Shown in pieces: positions 52,506 through 60,484 of a stretch of 64,000 nt of DNA. The first letter of the stretch is position 1, and every line of letters starts with the position of its first letter. The stretch covers positions 663,649-727,648 of the forward strand of contig CANLUT010000001.1 of assembly GCA_947494335.1 (NCBI GenBank), given 5' to 3'. This DNA is from Oligoflexales bacterium. Lineage in GTDB: Bacteria > Bdellovibrionota_B > Oligoflexia > Oligoflexales > RGVZ01. The position numbers and the translations under genes were made by a program. Below the pieces are notes generated by a model that saw nothing but the letters and a program-made list of their open reading frames with translations, ran no database searches and was not told the DNA's origin.

Positions 52506-53825
52506 ATGAGTTATCCATCTTCAGGACGAAGCGGATCGAAGGCGCCGGTTCTCAGTTCGGCGAGCAAGCACACTGGCACAGGGAAACCTGGCATAGTCAT
52601 TTCCGTTGCTACAGACAAGAACTCATCCAAGAAATCTGCATATGTTGGTAGCATTGGCGTAAGCGCCCGCCACATAGAAACAGCGCTTGGTACAATTGCG
52701 CCGAAAGCTGTGCTGACATTACCGCCGGTGCCCACAGCTTCGGACGAACAAAAACAAAATTACCAGTCTTCTAGATCAACTGATACGTCGCCGCGAGCGT
52801 CCTTGATCAACGTCCAGGAAGTTCTAACCGTCGGTCTGCCTGGTCTTCCCGGTATCGAAGATAATTTGACGGTGCGCCGGCGAAAACCAATGGCCATCCA
52901 GCAATTGATCCAAAATCAAGTTTTGAAAAAGCCAGGTATCAATATCGGCGACGCCGAAGGGGAGACAAGATTTTCCATTTTAGATCACTACGGCTGCCAA
53001 GAAGAGCCTCTAGATGATCTTTTGCTGGTGACATTTCACTTGTTGGTGAAAATGCCAGTGCAGGCTGCTGCGGACATGATCGTTGACATGCCAGAGTGGA
53101 TGAGGAAGAAATTTTTAAGTCGATTCAAGCTTCCTGCGCTTGTAAATGAAGTGCTGAGCACTCGTCTCGACGACTATGAACAGCCGGAAGATGATGTCGT
53201 GGCAGTCACGGCAGAAGTTGTCTGGTCAAATGCGCTAGCAGCTGGTTCGATTGCAGAGTCGGCAGCAACATTTTTCCCGCGGATTCGCAATAGTCAGTCG
53301 TCTTTAAACAGACTGAGAGTAGGCGCTTCATCGCGAAAAATTCGTTCACTGAAAGAAGTGGATGCGTTAGCAATGATACCACTCACGTTACCATCATTTA
53401 CAGATGAAGACGATATTACGGCCTCAGCAGAGGTTAATGATATGATTTCGGCCATGGAGTCCAAGCGAGTATATCAACAACATAGCGAGCAATGTGACTC
53501 CGTCGAGGATCGTGTGCAAACACTTTTTTGTAAGGTATTGGGCGGTGATGGGGATGCGAGTCACGCTCAGGCTTCGCCGCTAGCGGACGATAATGTGGAA
53601 ATAATGCCAGAGACCTCTTCGACTGAGATCACTGCTGAGAGCCATTTAACTTTCAAGTCGGGTGGTCACACATCCCTGGAATTGCCACCCATGCCAGCGG
53701 ACGTCTTAGTGCCCACTACCGGGAGACGAGCTAGCGGTAAAAACGATGAGCCCGCAGCACTGGATGACACTACGAAAAAGACGTCTTTGGTCAAGCTTGA
53801 TCAGGGAAATCTTGTGTTGCTTTGA
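52506..53825 (+). CDS. Unknown cytoplasmic protein in the motor locus
   Basis: A 439-residue protein without a signal peptide or membrane helix. The N-terminal about 110 residues and C-terminal about 110 are Ser/Thr/Pro-rich and probably disordered; the middle (about 155-240) is helical and acidic (EEPLDDLLLVTFHLLVKMP, PEWMRKKFLSRFKLPALV). No family recognised. TTGGAGTTC gives the ribosome binding site. It sits between motA and motB and should be considered part of the same system, perhaps as adaptor, regulator or clutch. Confidence 0.65.
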   Translation: MSYPSSGRSGSKAPVLSSASKHTGTGKPGIVISVATDKNSSKKSAYVGSIGVSARHIETALGTIAPKAVLTLPPVPTASDEQKQNYQSSRSTDTSPRASLINVQEVLTVGLPGLPGIEDNLTVRRRKPMAIQQLIQNQVLKKPGINIGDAEGETRFSILDHYGCQEEPLDDLLLVTFHLLVKMPVQAAADMIVDMPEWMRKKFLSRFKLPALVNEVLSTRLDDYEQPEDDVVAVTAEVVWSNALAAGSIAESAATFFPRIRNSQSSLNRLRVGASSRKIRSLKEVDALAMIPLTLPSFTDEDDITASAEVNDMISAMESKRVYQQHSEQCDSVEDRVQTLFCKVLGGDGDASHAQASPLADDNVEIMPETSSTEITAESHLTFKSGGHTSLELPPMPADVLVPTTGRRASGKNDEPAALDDTTKKTSLVKLDQGNLVLL

Positions 53826-53912
53826 TGACCGGCATTAATCGCTAGGCAATTTGTTCCTCTATAGATGGCCATGACACTCTCATAAAATATGAATTGGGAG
53901 TGTCTGAAATTT

Positions 53913-54815
53913 ATGGCTAAAAAGTCTGATCATAAAAAAGATCATCATAACACGCATGGTGACCTTCATCATGATGACCATGACCAAGGTCACGGTGGTG
54001 GTGCTCATCATGGTGGTGAGCACGAAGAAGGCGAGCCATGGCTTGTGTCATATGCCGACATGATGACGCTTTTGTTCGGGTTTTTCGTCGTTATGTATTC
54101 ATTTGCTGCAAAAGATCCCAAAAATGAAGAGTGTGTCCGCCTGAAGTTGATGGAGGCGTTCAAAAAAAATGAAAGTGCTAGTGAGTCAGACGGCGCAGAA
54201 GCTAATGAGGCATCGCAGTCAGTTGCTTTCAAGGCCATTCAAATGCTGATAGCTATGATGAATGTTGATTCGGTTGAAGAAGTGCTCGAGCGCCTCGAGG
54301 AAGGGCAGAATCAGAAAAAAGCTGGCGGCGTTGGTCAGAGTGATTCTTCGAAGGATACAAAAGATAAAATGACAGTTGATGAACTGAAGGCTGTTCTTGG
54401 TGCTGACGAGATCAAGCAAACTATGAGTATTGCGCTACCTGTGGATATAGCCTTTAAGTCTGGGTCTGTGGAATTGCTCCCGGAGGCAAAAACGAGATTA
54501 GTCAAGGTGGCACAGACGGTTAATCAGATTCAAAATGCCATGTATATTAGTGTCATTGGACACACAGATGGAATTGCTCCGGCTGCTAAATCAAGGATGG
54601 ACAATTGGTCGCTTTCAGTGCTGCGTGCATCTGAGGTTGCCAAGTTTATGATGGCCCAAGGTGTTGATACAAAAAAACTACGAGTTGAGGGTCGTGGCAG
54701 TGCAGAACCTATTCTTCCAGAGAAGACGGCAGATGGTCGCCCGATTCCAGAAAATATGAAGCGAAATCGTCGCATAGAGATCGAGGTCAAGAAAGACAAA
54801 AATGTCAGACTCTGA
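53913..54815 (+). CDS. motB: MotB-type stator protein with histidine-rich N-terminus
   Basis: About 300 residues. Residues 7-37 contain eleven histidines mixed with Asp/Gly (HKKDHHNTHGDLHHDDHDQ), an unusual cytoplasmic tail. One transmembrane helix follows with the ion-binding Asp49 in SYADMMTLLFGFFVVMYSF. The periplasmic part has an acidic/Gln linker and an OmpA-like peptidoglycan-binding domain (FKSGSVELLPEAKTRL, VIGHTDGIAP, NWSLSVLRASEVAKFM, RNRRIEIEV). The start at ATG 53913 fits better than 53889, which overlaps GGGAG. Its end overlaps the phosphatase gene by 14 bases. Confidence 0.9.
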   Translation: MAKKSDHKKDHHNTHGDLHHDDHDQGHGGGAHHGGEHEEGEPWLVSYADMMTLLFGFFVVMYSFAAKDPKNEECVRLKLMEAFKKNESASESDGAEANEASQSVAFKAIQMLIAMMNVDSVEEVLERLEEGQNQKKAGGVGQSDSSKDTKDKMTVDELKAVLGADEIKQTMSIALPVDIAFKSGSVELLPEAKTRLVKVAQTVNQIQNAMYISVIGHTDGIAPAAKSRMDNWSLSVLRASEVAKFMMAQGVDTKKLRVEGRGSAEPILPEKTADGRPIPENMKRNRRIEIEVKKDKNVRL

Positions 54816-56613
54816 ATTAAATAAACAATCCAAAAAGTCCTCAGGCAAGTCGGGCCAGAGGAGATTTTCATTTCGCCCAGGTATACGCATGGTTTTATCC
54901 GCTATCTGCCTGATGGGTATACTCGGGGCGGCCGGATTTTCCGTTTATCAGTCAATGAAAACGCTCTACGAGACCAATCTTCGTGATGCGTGGACGATAC
55001 TGTTTCTAGACATGGAGACGCAGTCGCAGGCCATATCTGATAAAATGCCGCGACTGACTGCAAAAGTGACAGCTCGTCCGCCTGTTGCTGTATTTTCTGT
55101 TGTGAACACCAAAAACGTGCAGTGGGTTTCAGGGAAGTATCAGAATTTAAAAACATTTGAAAGTCTCGGCCTTGATTTTTCGTTATTTTCTCCAAGTTCA
55201 AATTTCAACGGCATTCTAACTGATGTTTCTGGAGATCTTCTTTTCGTTGTGCGTGATTTGACCGATGGTAAGGTTTCCACAATTCGTTTGTATACGGTTA
55301 CGGCTGGGGACATAAAGGGGCTTTTTAATCTGAAAAGTGAAAATACTGTCGTCTATGTTGCAAATCGTTCTGGGAAGTTGGTTTACAACAACTCGGATGT
55401 TGTGACTCCAGCTAACCTAATGACTCGGCCTCTCGTCCAATCATTCATCAAAGTGCCATTTAAACAAGGGCAAGCAGAGTTCGACCTGGAGAAAGAGTCA
55501 TTCTACGGGTTTTACCAAGAGATCAGTAAAACAAATCTCATTCTTTTCGCGGAAAAATCGAAGCGTACTGCACTATTTGGAATCTATGCAACGATCAACA
55601 AGGTAGGGAAGATTTCAGTGGCTGCCCTCGTCTTGACGTTGCTTCTTCTACAGATTCCATTATGGTTTGCGATGCGTCCGATACGGATTCTAACAGACGT
55701 AGCAACCCGTCTTTCAAAGGGTGACTTTAATGTCGCAATCCCTAAAGTAGGTTTCGGAGAGCTTGGAGTTCTGACAACTACATTTGCGGCCATGACGGAA
55801 AATCTTGTAAAGCGAGATAAAGAAATTGCTGTATTGAACGTGGCAAAGCTGGAGAAAATGAAAATGGAGCAAGGGATCAAAATGGCAAGTACCATTCAAG
55901 ATCGCTTCCTATTTAAGCCAGATGGGCGAGGGACCCATGAGTTCGATATTTCGTCAGTGTATGAACCGTCACTGCAGCTTGCAGGTGATTGGTATGGAGT
56001 TCATTTTGATGAGGAGCGTGGTGAACATATTATTGCGATTGTTGATATCACTGGGCACGGTATTGAGTCGTCTATGATGACGCCAGTGATTTCGGTCTGC
56101 TTTCAGGAACAGTTGTTCCGCAAGGGGCAAGCGATCGATATGGAGGAGTTCTTAAAACGTTGCAATGGAGCTCTCTATGGCTACGGCGCAGGGAAGTCGA
56201 CGGCGACCGGTATCATTGCCAAATGGAGTAAAGCAGACGGCAAGTTGACATGGTTAAACGCAGGTCATCCTCAGCCGGTAGCTGTGAATGCCGACGGTGT
56301 CATGATCAAGCCTAAAGGTGCTATTGGTGCAAACGGTAATATTTTAGGCATCTCGGAAGTTCTTGAAATGTCAGAGCAGTCGATTCAGCTGGGAAGTGGA
56401 GGCTTGATTGCGTTTTTTTCAGACGGTCTGATGACAGTGCAATCATCGTCTGGCAAAGGGTTTTCGCGAAAGCATTTATTCGAGTCACTAAAAGGCGCTC
56501 GCAACAAAACCGCTAAACAAGCTATGGATCATGTTCTTGGAATTTGGCGGCAGAAGAACCAGGGTGTCATCGTTGAAGATGACATGTGTCTGGTTCTTGG
56601 GGTTTTGAAATGA
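54802..56613 (+). CDS. Cache-HAMP-SpoIIE membrane phosphatase
   Basis: A 603-residue signalling protein. One helix near 30-50, a periplasmic sensory domain (about 55-265) of Cache type, a second helix near 272-295, a HAMP linker (RPIRILTDVATRLSKGDFNV), a short coiled coil and a C-terminal PP2C/SpoIIE phosphatase with LAGDWYGV near 393 and VDITGHGIESSM near 415, plus FFSDGLMTVQ. Such enzymes dephosphorylate Ser/Thr-phosphorylated anti-sigma antagonists or similar proteins. The 14-base overlap with motB makes it a likely regulator of the motor or a linked response. Confidence 0.88.
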   Translation: MSDSELNKQSKKSSGKSGQRRFSFRPGIRMVLSAICLMGILGAAGFSVYQSMKTLYETNLRDAWTILFLDMETQSQAISDKMPRLTAKVTARPPVAVFSVVNTKNVQWVSGKYQNLKTFESLGLDFSLFSPSSNFNGILTDVSGDLLFVVRDLTDGKVSTIRLYTVTAGDIKGLFNLKSENTVVYVANRSGKLVYNNSDVVTPANLMTRPLVQSFIKVPFKQGQAEFDLEKESFYGFYQEISKTNLILFAEKSKRTALFGIYATINKVGKISVAALVLTLLLLQIPLWFAMRPIRILTDVATRLSKGDFNVAIPKVGFGELGVLTTTFAAMTENLVKRDKEIAVLNVAKLEKMKMEQGIKMASTIQDRFLFKPDGRGTHEFDISSVYEPSLQLAGDWYGVHFDEERGEHIIAIVDITGHGIESSMMTPVISVCFQEQLFRKGQAIDMEEFLKRCNGALYGYGAGKSTATGIIAKWSKADGKLTWLNAGHPQPVAVNADGVMIKPKGAIGANGNILGISEVLEMSEQSIQLGSGGLIAFFSDGLMTVQSSSGKGFSRKHLFESLKGARNKTAKQAMDHVLGIWRQKNQGVIVEDDMCLVLGVLK

Positions 56614-57950
56614 CGGTTCGTCGGGGTCAATTGAGAATTCTAGTCGTATCGGCAGTGTTGTCATGGTCAGGGATTTCCGTCGCGCAAGCATTGGGTGTGA
56701 CGGCAGAACCAGGCACGGGGCCGTTAGCGGTTCAATTTAAGTTTGTAAAGGTTGAGGGCCTTATTCAGTACCAACTACCGCTTAGTGCCGAGTGGAGAAC
56801 CGCGCGCTTGGGTCGGTCGATTCCAGACGGCTCAATTCTGATGGTGCCACCCAATGCGACCGTCTCTGTCTCTGCCGATGATTCTTTGGGGCGTGAAGGC
56901 TTGGATACTAAGGTCACAAAAATCACAATTAAATCGCCAATGATTGTGCGTCTTAGTCGAAGTGCATTTAGAAAGGTGACCCTCGAGAAAGGAATGATTT
57001 CGGCGTTACCAAATGCATTGACCCTTAACGCGATAGATAAATTTAAGAAAATTAATGAGTCATTTTCCGACGCCTGGAAGAAAGAGGCGATGGGCATGTT
57101 AGCGAAAGATTGGGTGAGTGATGAGCTGTTGAAGCTCCTGTCAGATGCGTCAAAGGAGACCAAAAAAGAGGAGCCGGTTTCGGTGTCGGGATCCACTGGG
57201 AGAATAAAAATTGAAACGCCCACTAACAATCAGGTTGCGTTAGCGAGTGAAATCCCGGCTGAAATTCCATTACGATGGCAGCGCGAGGGACTTGTCGGCA
57301 AAGGTGATATCACGAACTACAATATCTACTTTTGGAAAGACGGTGAGCAAAAGATTCCTTACGCCCAGGTTATCGGCAATAAGTTGACCGTCAAGGTGAC
57401 GTCGACTGGAGCGTACAATGCGCAGGTTCAGACAATCGACGGCTCTTATAAATCCAAAGTAAAGAAGGTCAAGGTTTTTGATAAAAATTCCGAGTTAGCC
57501 GGGGGCAAAGAAACAAACGCGGTGGCTGAGTTGGATATCCCAGGGCGAGTTTTAAGTCAGCGAATTAAGGTCCGTAGTCCAGGACGAAATCTGGTTTGGT
57601 ACAGCAAGAGTGCTTGGCCGGTGATCTTGTTTGAATGGGAGCGTCCAGAGACGTGTGCCAGGGATGTCAAGTATCGCTTTATTGTCGAAAACGCCTCGGG
57701 AAAGCTTGTGTTTTCAAAAAATCTTAACGATGAGGATTTCTTCTGGGCTCCGCCACCGGAATTCGCGGGTGTATATCGGTGGCGTGTTGACGGCATCAGT
57801 TGTGCATCCCCATCAGGTGATGTTATTTCAGAGCTGACCAGCACGCCGCCAAGACGACTTTCTTTAGTGCGGCAAGACTTAAATAAATTGTTGGATTCAT
57901 CGGTCAGCCAAGGATCGTTTCGAGGTACCTTGGTCATTGATTCACTGTGA
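56610..57950 (+). CDS. Secreted FecR-like protein
   Basis: About 446 residues with a signal peptide (LRILVVSAVLSWSGISVAQA). The N-terminal domain (about 30-140) has the FecR pattern: VEGLIQYQLPLSAEWRTARLG, IPDGSILMVPPNATVSVS and KITIKSPMIVRLSRSAF. The remainder contains two beta-sandwich units (about 210-300 and 320-420; WKDGEQKIPYAQVIGN, WPVILFEWERPETC, FAGVYRWRVDG) like Ig-fold repeats. The ATG at 56610 overlaps the phosphatase stop; a GTG at 56586 is less likely. As the last gene of the run it may be an envelope sensor or scaffold linked to the phosphatase. Confidence 0.8.
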   Translation: MTVRRGQLRILVVSAVLSWSGISVAQALGVTAEPGTGPLAVQFKFVKVEGLIQYQLPLSAEWRTARLGRSIPDGSILMVPPNATVSVSADDSLGREGLDTKVTKITIKSPMIVRLSRSAFRKVTLEKGMISALPNALTLNAIDKFKKINESFSDAWKKEAMGMLAKDWVSDELLKLLSDASKETKKEEPVSVSGSTGRIKIETPTNNQVALASEIPAEIPLRWQREGLVGKGDITNYNIYFWKDGEQKIPYAQVIGNKLTVKVTSTGAYNAQVQTIDGSYKSKVKKVKVFDKNSELAGGKETNAVAELDIPGRVLSQRIKVRSPGRNLVWYSKSAWPVILFEWERPETCARDVKYRFIVENASGKLVFSKNLNDEDFFWAPPPEFAGVYRWRVDGISCASPSGDVISELTSTPPRRLSLVRQDLNKLLDSSVSQGSFRGTLVIDSL

Positions 57951-57974
57951 AGAATAAACCCTTAAGTCCGATTT

Positions 57975-60386
57975 TTAAGCGTGGGCTGATTTTGAACTTA
58001 ATTGCTGCGCGATCGCAGAGACTAGATTTTCTGCCGTAAAGGGTTTGCTCACTCGGCCGCTACAACCGGCGTTCGTTGCCTGTTCCAGATCTGTCGCCAT
58101 TGCTTGTGCTGTTAAAGCAATAACAGGTTTGTTAAATCCGTTTTTGCGTAGTTTTGTTGTTGCCTCGTATCCATTGAGCACTGGCATTTGCATGTCCATG
58201 AGGACAACCGAATAGTCGCCGTACAGGGCTTTTTCTACGGCATCGGCTCCGTTGTTGACCACATCAACGGTCGCGCCAACATTTTTCAGAATGAGTTTAA
58301 TCAGTAAAGCTTGGTCGGGGGTGTCCTCTGCGATTAAGACCTTTACGCCATTTAAATGCGGTAGGACGTTTTGCTCAGGGGGTAAAATAAAAGCAGATTG
58401 TATTTCTGCGACGGCGTTGCTTGGCTCGATGGTCAAGGTCAATTTAAATGTTGAGCCTCGCCCGATGTGACTATGCTCCAAGGTGACGTCTCCGCCAAGC
58501 ATGCGCGCCAGGCGCCTGGACAATACTAGCCCTAAACCAGTTCCTGAAATGTTAAGATCTTTTGCAGTTTTAGACCTTGAGAAAGGTTCGAAAAGTTCAG
58601 TGATGTCGTTTCTGCTAATCCCGCAACCAGAATCCTGGACGGTGATACTTAACTGATTGTTGCGGGCCAACGTGGCGTTGACTTTTATAAAACCGTTTTT
58701 GGTAAATTTAACTGCGTTGCCAACAAGGTTGATTAATATCTGACGAAGCCGCGTTGGATCAGTTTTAAATTTTTCGGGGACTTTGGTGTCGATCAGCGTT
58801 TCTAGTTTTATTGATTTTGCCTCGACGGCTAGTCGGAAGGTGTCGCGTATGTCTGTAAAAATGGTCTGAAGACTTGTGTCCTCTGACGTGAGATCCAATT
58901 TACCTGATTCCACCTTTGAAAGATCGAGGATGTCGTCTATCAAGCGACCCAGTTCCACGGAATTGCGATGGATTGTTTCAGCGAAGTCTTTTGTTGTTTC
59001 TGCTGATACGCCGTTGTGACGAAGTAAGTCTGAAAAACCAAGAATGACTCCTAAAGGTGTTCTAATTTCATGACTCATCGAGGCCAAAAACTCAGACTTG
59101 GCTTGATTTGCTTTTTCAGCCATCTTTTGAGCTTTTGCTGCTAGTTGCTCTGCTTTTTTACGTTGGGTGATATCTGAGACCACAGTCATTGCGGTCGGGT
59201 CGATCGCGGGGCCGTGATCAATTAACGATGCATCGATATCCACCCAGATGACGTCTCCCTTTCTTGTGATGTACCGCTTTTCGATTTTCATTGAGGGTCG
59301 TTGCCGGGTGAGAAGCTGCTTAAACAAAACTGCCTCGGATTCGATATCGTCTGGGTGGGTGATTTCTGAAAACATCATGGTTAGTAACTCATCCTGTTCA
59401 TAGCCAGTGAGTTGGCATAACTTATCGTTTACATAGACAAAACGACCCGAGCTGTCTACTTCGCCCATGGCAATCTCGCTGCGTTCAAACATGGAGCGAA
59501 ACCGCTCTTCGTTACTTGTGGTGCGTCCGATGACAGCTGCAAAGATCAGACCTGTCATGGTTGAAATCCCGATACCCAGCTGTGCCGTATATAACCCGGG
59601 CGGAATGCCGTCGGTGTCTGACATCCAGATTTCGTGGGTTGCTCCGTATGTGGCTAAGGCTGATGCAACCAACATAACGTTAGAAAGCCCAAGTGAGCCA
59701 AACCTGAGAACCCCCCACATCAAAACTGGAAACAGAACAAATAGGCGACGAAAAGCCGGAGAACTAAGCGGCTCGATCGTCTCAAACTCAATGAATAAAT
59801 AGGCATTGACGATGACCGCTGTCAGTATCAAAGCAGCAAATTCCCATTGGCGGTTCAATACGGCGCGTCGTGCAGGGGCTGTCGCCCAGATCATAACGAC
59901 CGGAACAATCATGAGGATTCCGAGACCGTCGCCAAGCCAGAGGGCATAGAGAAACTTGGGAAGATCTGCTATGACAAGAATCTTTGCATGAGTCAGCGCG
60001 ATCGCGCAAAACGTTGCGCTCACAATCGGTGAGACAAGAACGGCTGTTACTAAGAAATAGATAACATCTCGTGGTTGATTAAATCCCCAGTCGAAGGTCT
60101 TTCTTAATATGAGCGCGCGGGCAGCAAGCCAGGCGGCCGTTGTACTCCCGATTGCGGCGAGCATGGCGGGTTGCCATGGGAGGTCAAGGTGGAGATTGAC
60201 GATGAATGCCGCCAAGCCTATGGCAAGCGTGGCATATGTTCCGCCCAGCAACACGCCGGCGACGGCAATTCCGGCCGGAGGCCAAATAGTTGGAGTGTAG
60301 CCACTCACTGCGTGGATCAGGGCACCGACTTCTGCGGTAGCCAGATAGACCAAAAAAGAAATGACAGCGATAAAAACGCGTTTCAT
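57975..60386 (-). CDS. MASE1-PAS hybrid histidine kinase
   Basis: About 803 residues. An N-terminal MASE1 domain of eight to ten helices (SGYTPTIWPPAGIAVAGVLLGG is typical), a PAS domain with PAC (about 305-420; RFVYVNDKLCQLTGYEQDEL), a coiled coil, HisKA with the phosphorylated His in SMSHEIRTPLGVILG near 439, HATPase (NLVGNAVKFTKNG, GTGLGLVLSRRL) and a C-terminal receiver with Asp in VVLMDMQMPVLNG. It is a hybrid sensor whose output may pass to an unlinked partner. The TTG at 60398 is also in frame, but ATG 60386 is better. It is convergent with the FecR-like gene. Confidence 0.93.
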   Translation of the reverse strand: MKRVFIAVISFLVYLATAEVGALIHAVSGYTPTIWPPAGIAVAGVLLGGTYATLAIGLAAFIVNLHLDLPWQPAMLAAIGSTTAAWLAARALILRKTFDWGFNQPRDVIYFLVTAVLVSPIVSATFCAIALTHAKILVIADLPKFLYALWLGDGLGILMIVPVVMIWATAPARRAVLNRQWEFAALILTAVIVNAYLFIEFETIEPLSSPAFRRLFVLFPVLMWGVLRFGSLGLSNVMLVASALATYGATHEIWMSDTDGIPPGLYTAQLGIGISTMTGLIFAAVIGRTTSNEERFRSMFERSEIAMGEVDSSGRFVYVNDKLCQLTGYEQDELLTMMFSEITHPDDIESEAVLFKQLLTRQRPSMKIEKRYITRKGDVIWVDIDASLIDHGPAIDPTAMTVVSDITQRKKAEQLAAKAQKMAEKANQAKSEFLASMSHEIRTPLGVILGFSDLLRHNGVSAETTKDFAETIHRNSVELGRLIDDILDLSKVESGKLDLTSEDTSLQTIFTDIRDTFRLAVEAKSIKLETLIDTKVPEKFKTDPTRLRQILINLVGNAVKFTKNGFIKVNATLARNNQLSITVQDSGCGISRNDITELFEPFSRSKTAKDLNISGTGLGLVLSRRLARMLGGDVTLEHSHIGRGSTFKLTLTIEPSNAVAEIQSAFILPPEQNVLPHLNGVKVLIAEDTPDQALLIKLILKNVGATVDVVNNGADAVEKALYGDYSVVLMDMQMPVLNGYEATTKLRKNGFNKPVIALTAQAMATDLEQATNAGCSGRVSKPFTAENLVSAIAQQLSSKSAHA

Positions 60387-60484
60387 GAAAATATTCAATA
60401 ATAGCAGTATGTTAGGTTGCAGGATGCGAAACCGGGCGTAATATGTCAGTAATAATTAAAGCAGTCAATGGTAATACTTCCGCA

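Noticed and set aside
49023-54815. Reading the locus as part of a normal flagellar operon
   Set aside because: No other flagellar structural, export or chemotaxis gene is present, and the FliF-like and FliG-like parts are on one chain.
51486-54815. MotA/MotB as TolQ/TolR or ExbB/ExbD
   Set aside because: MotB has an OmpA-type peptidoglycan domain and MotA has the four-helix plan with Pro-Pro and Arg90 features; TolR/ExbD lack the OmpA domain.
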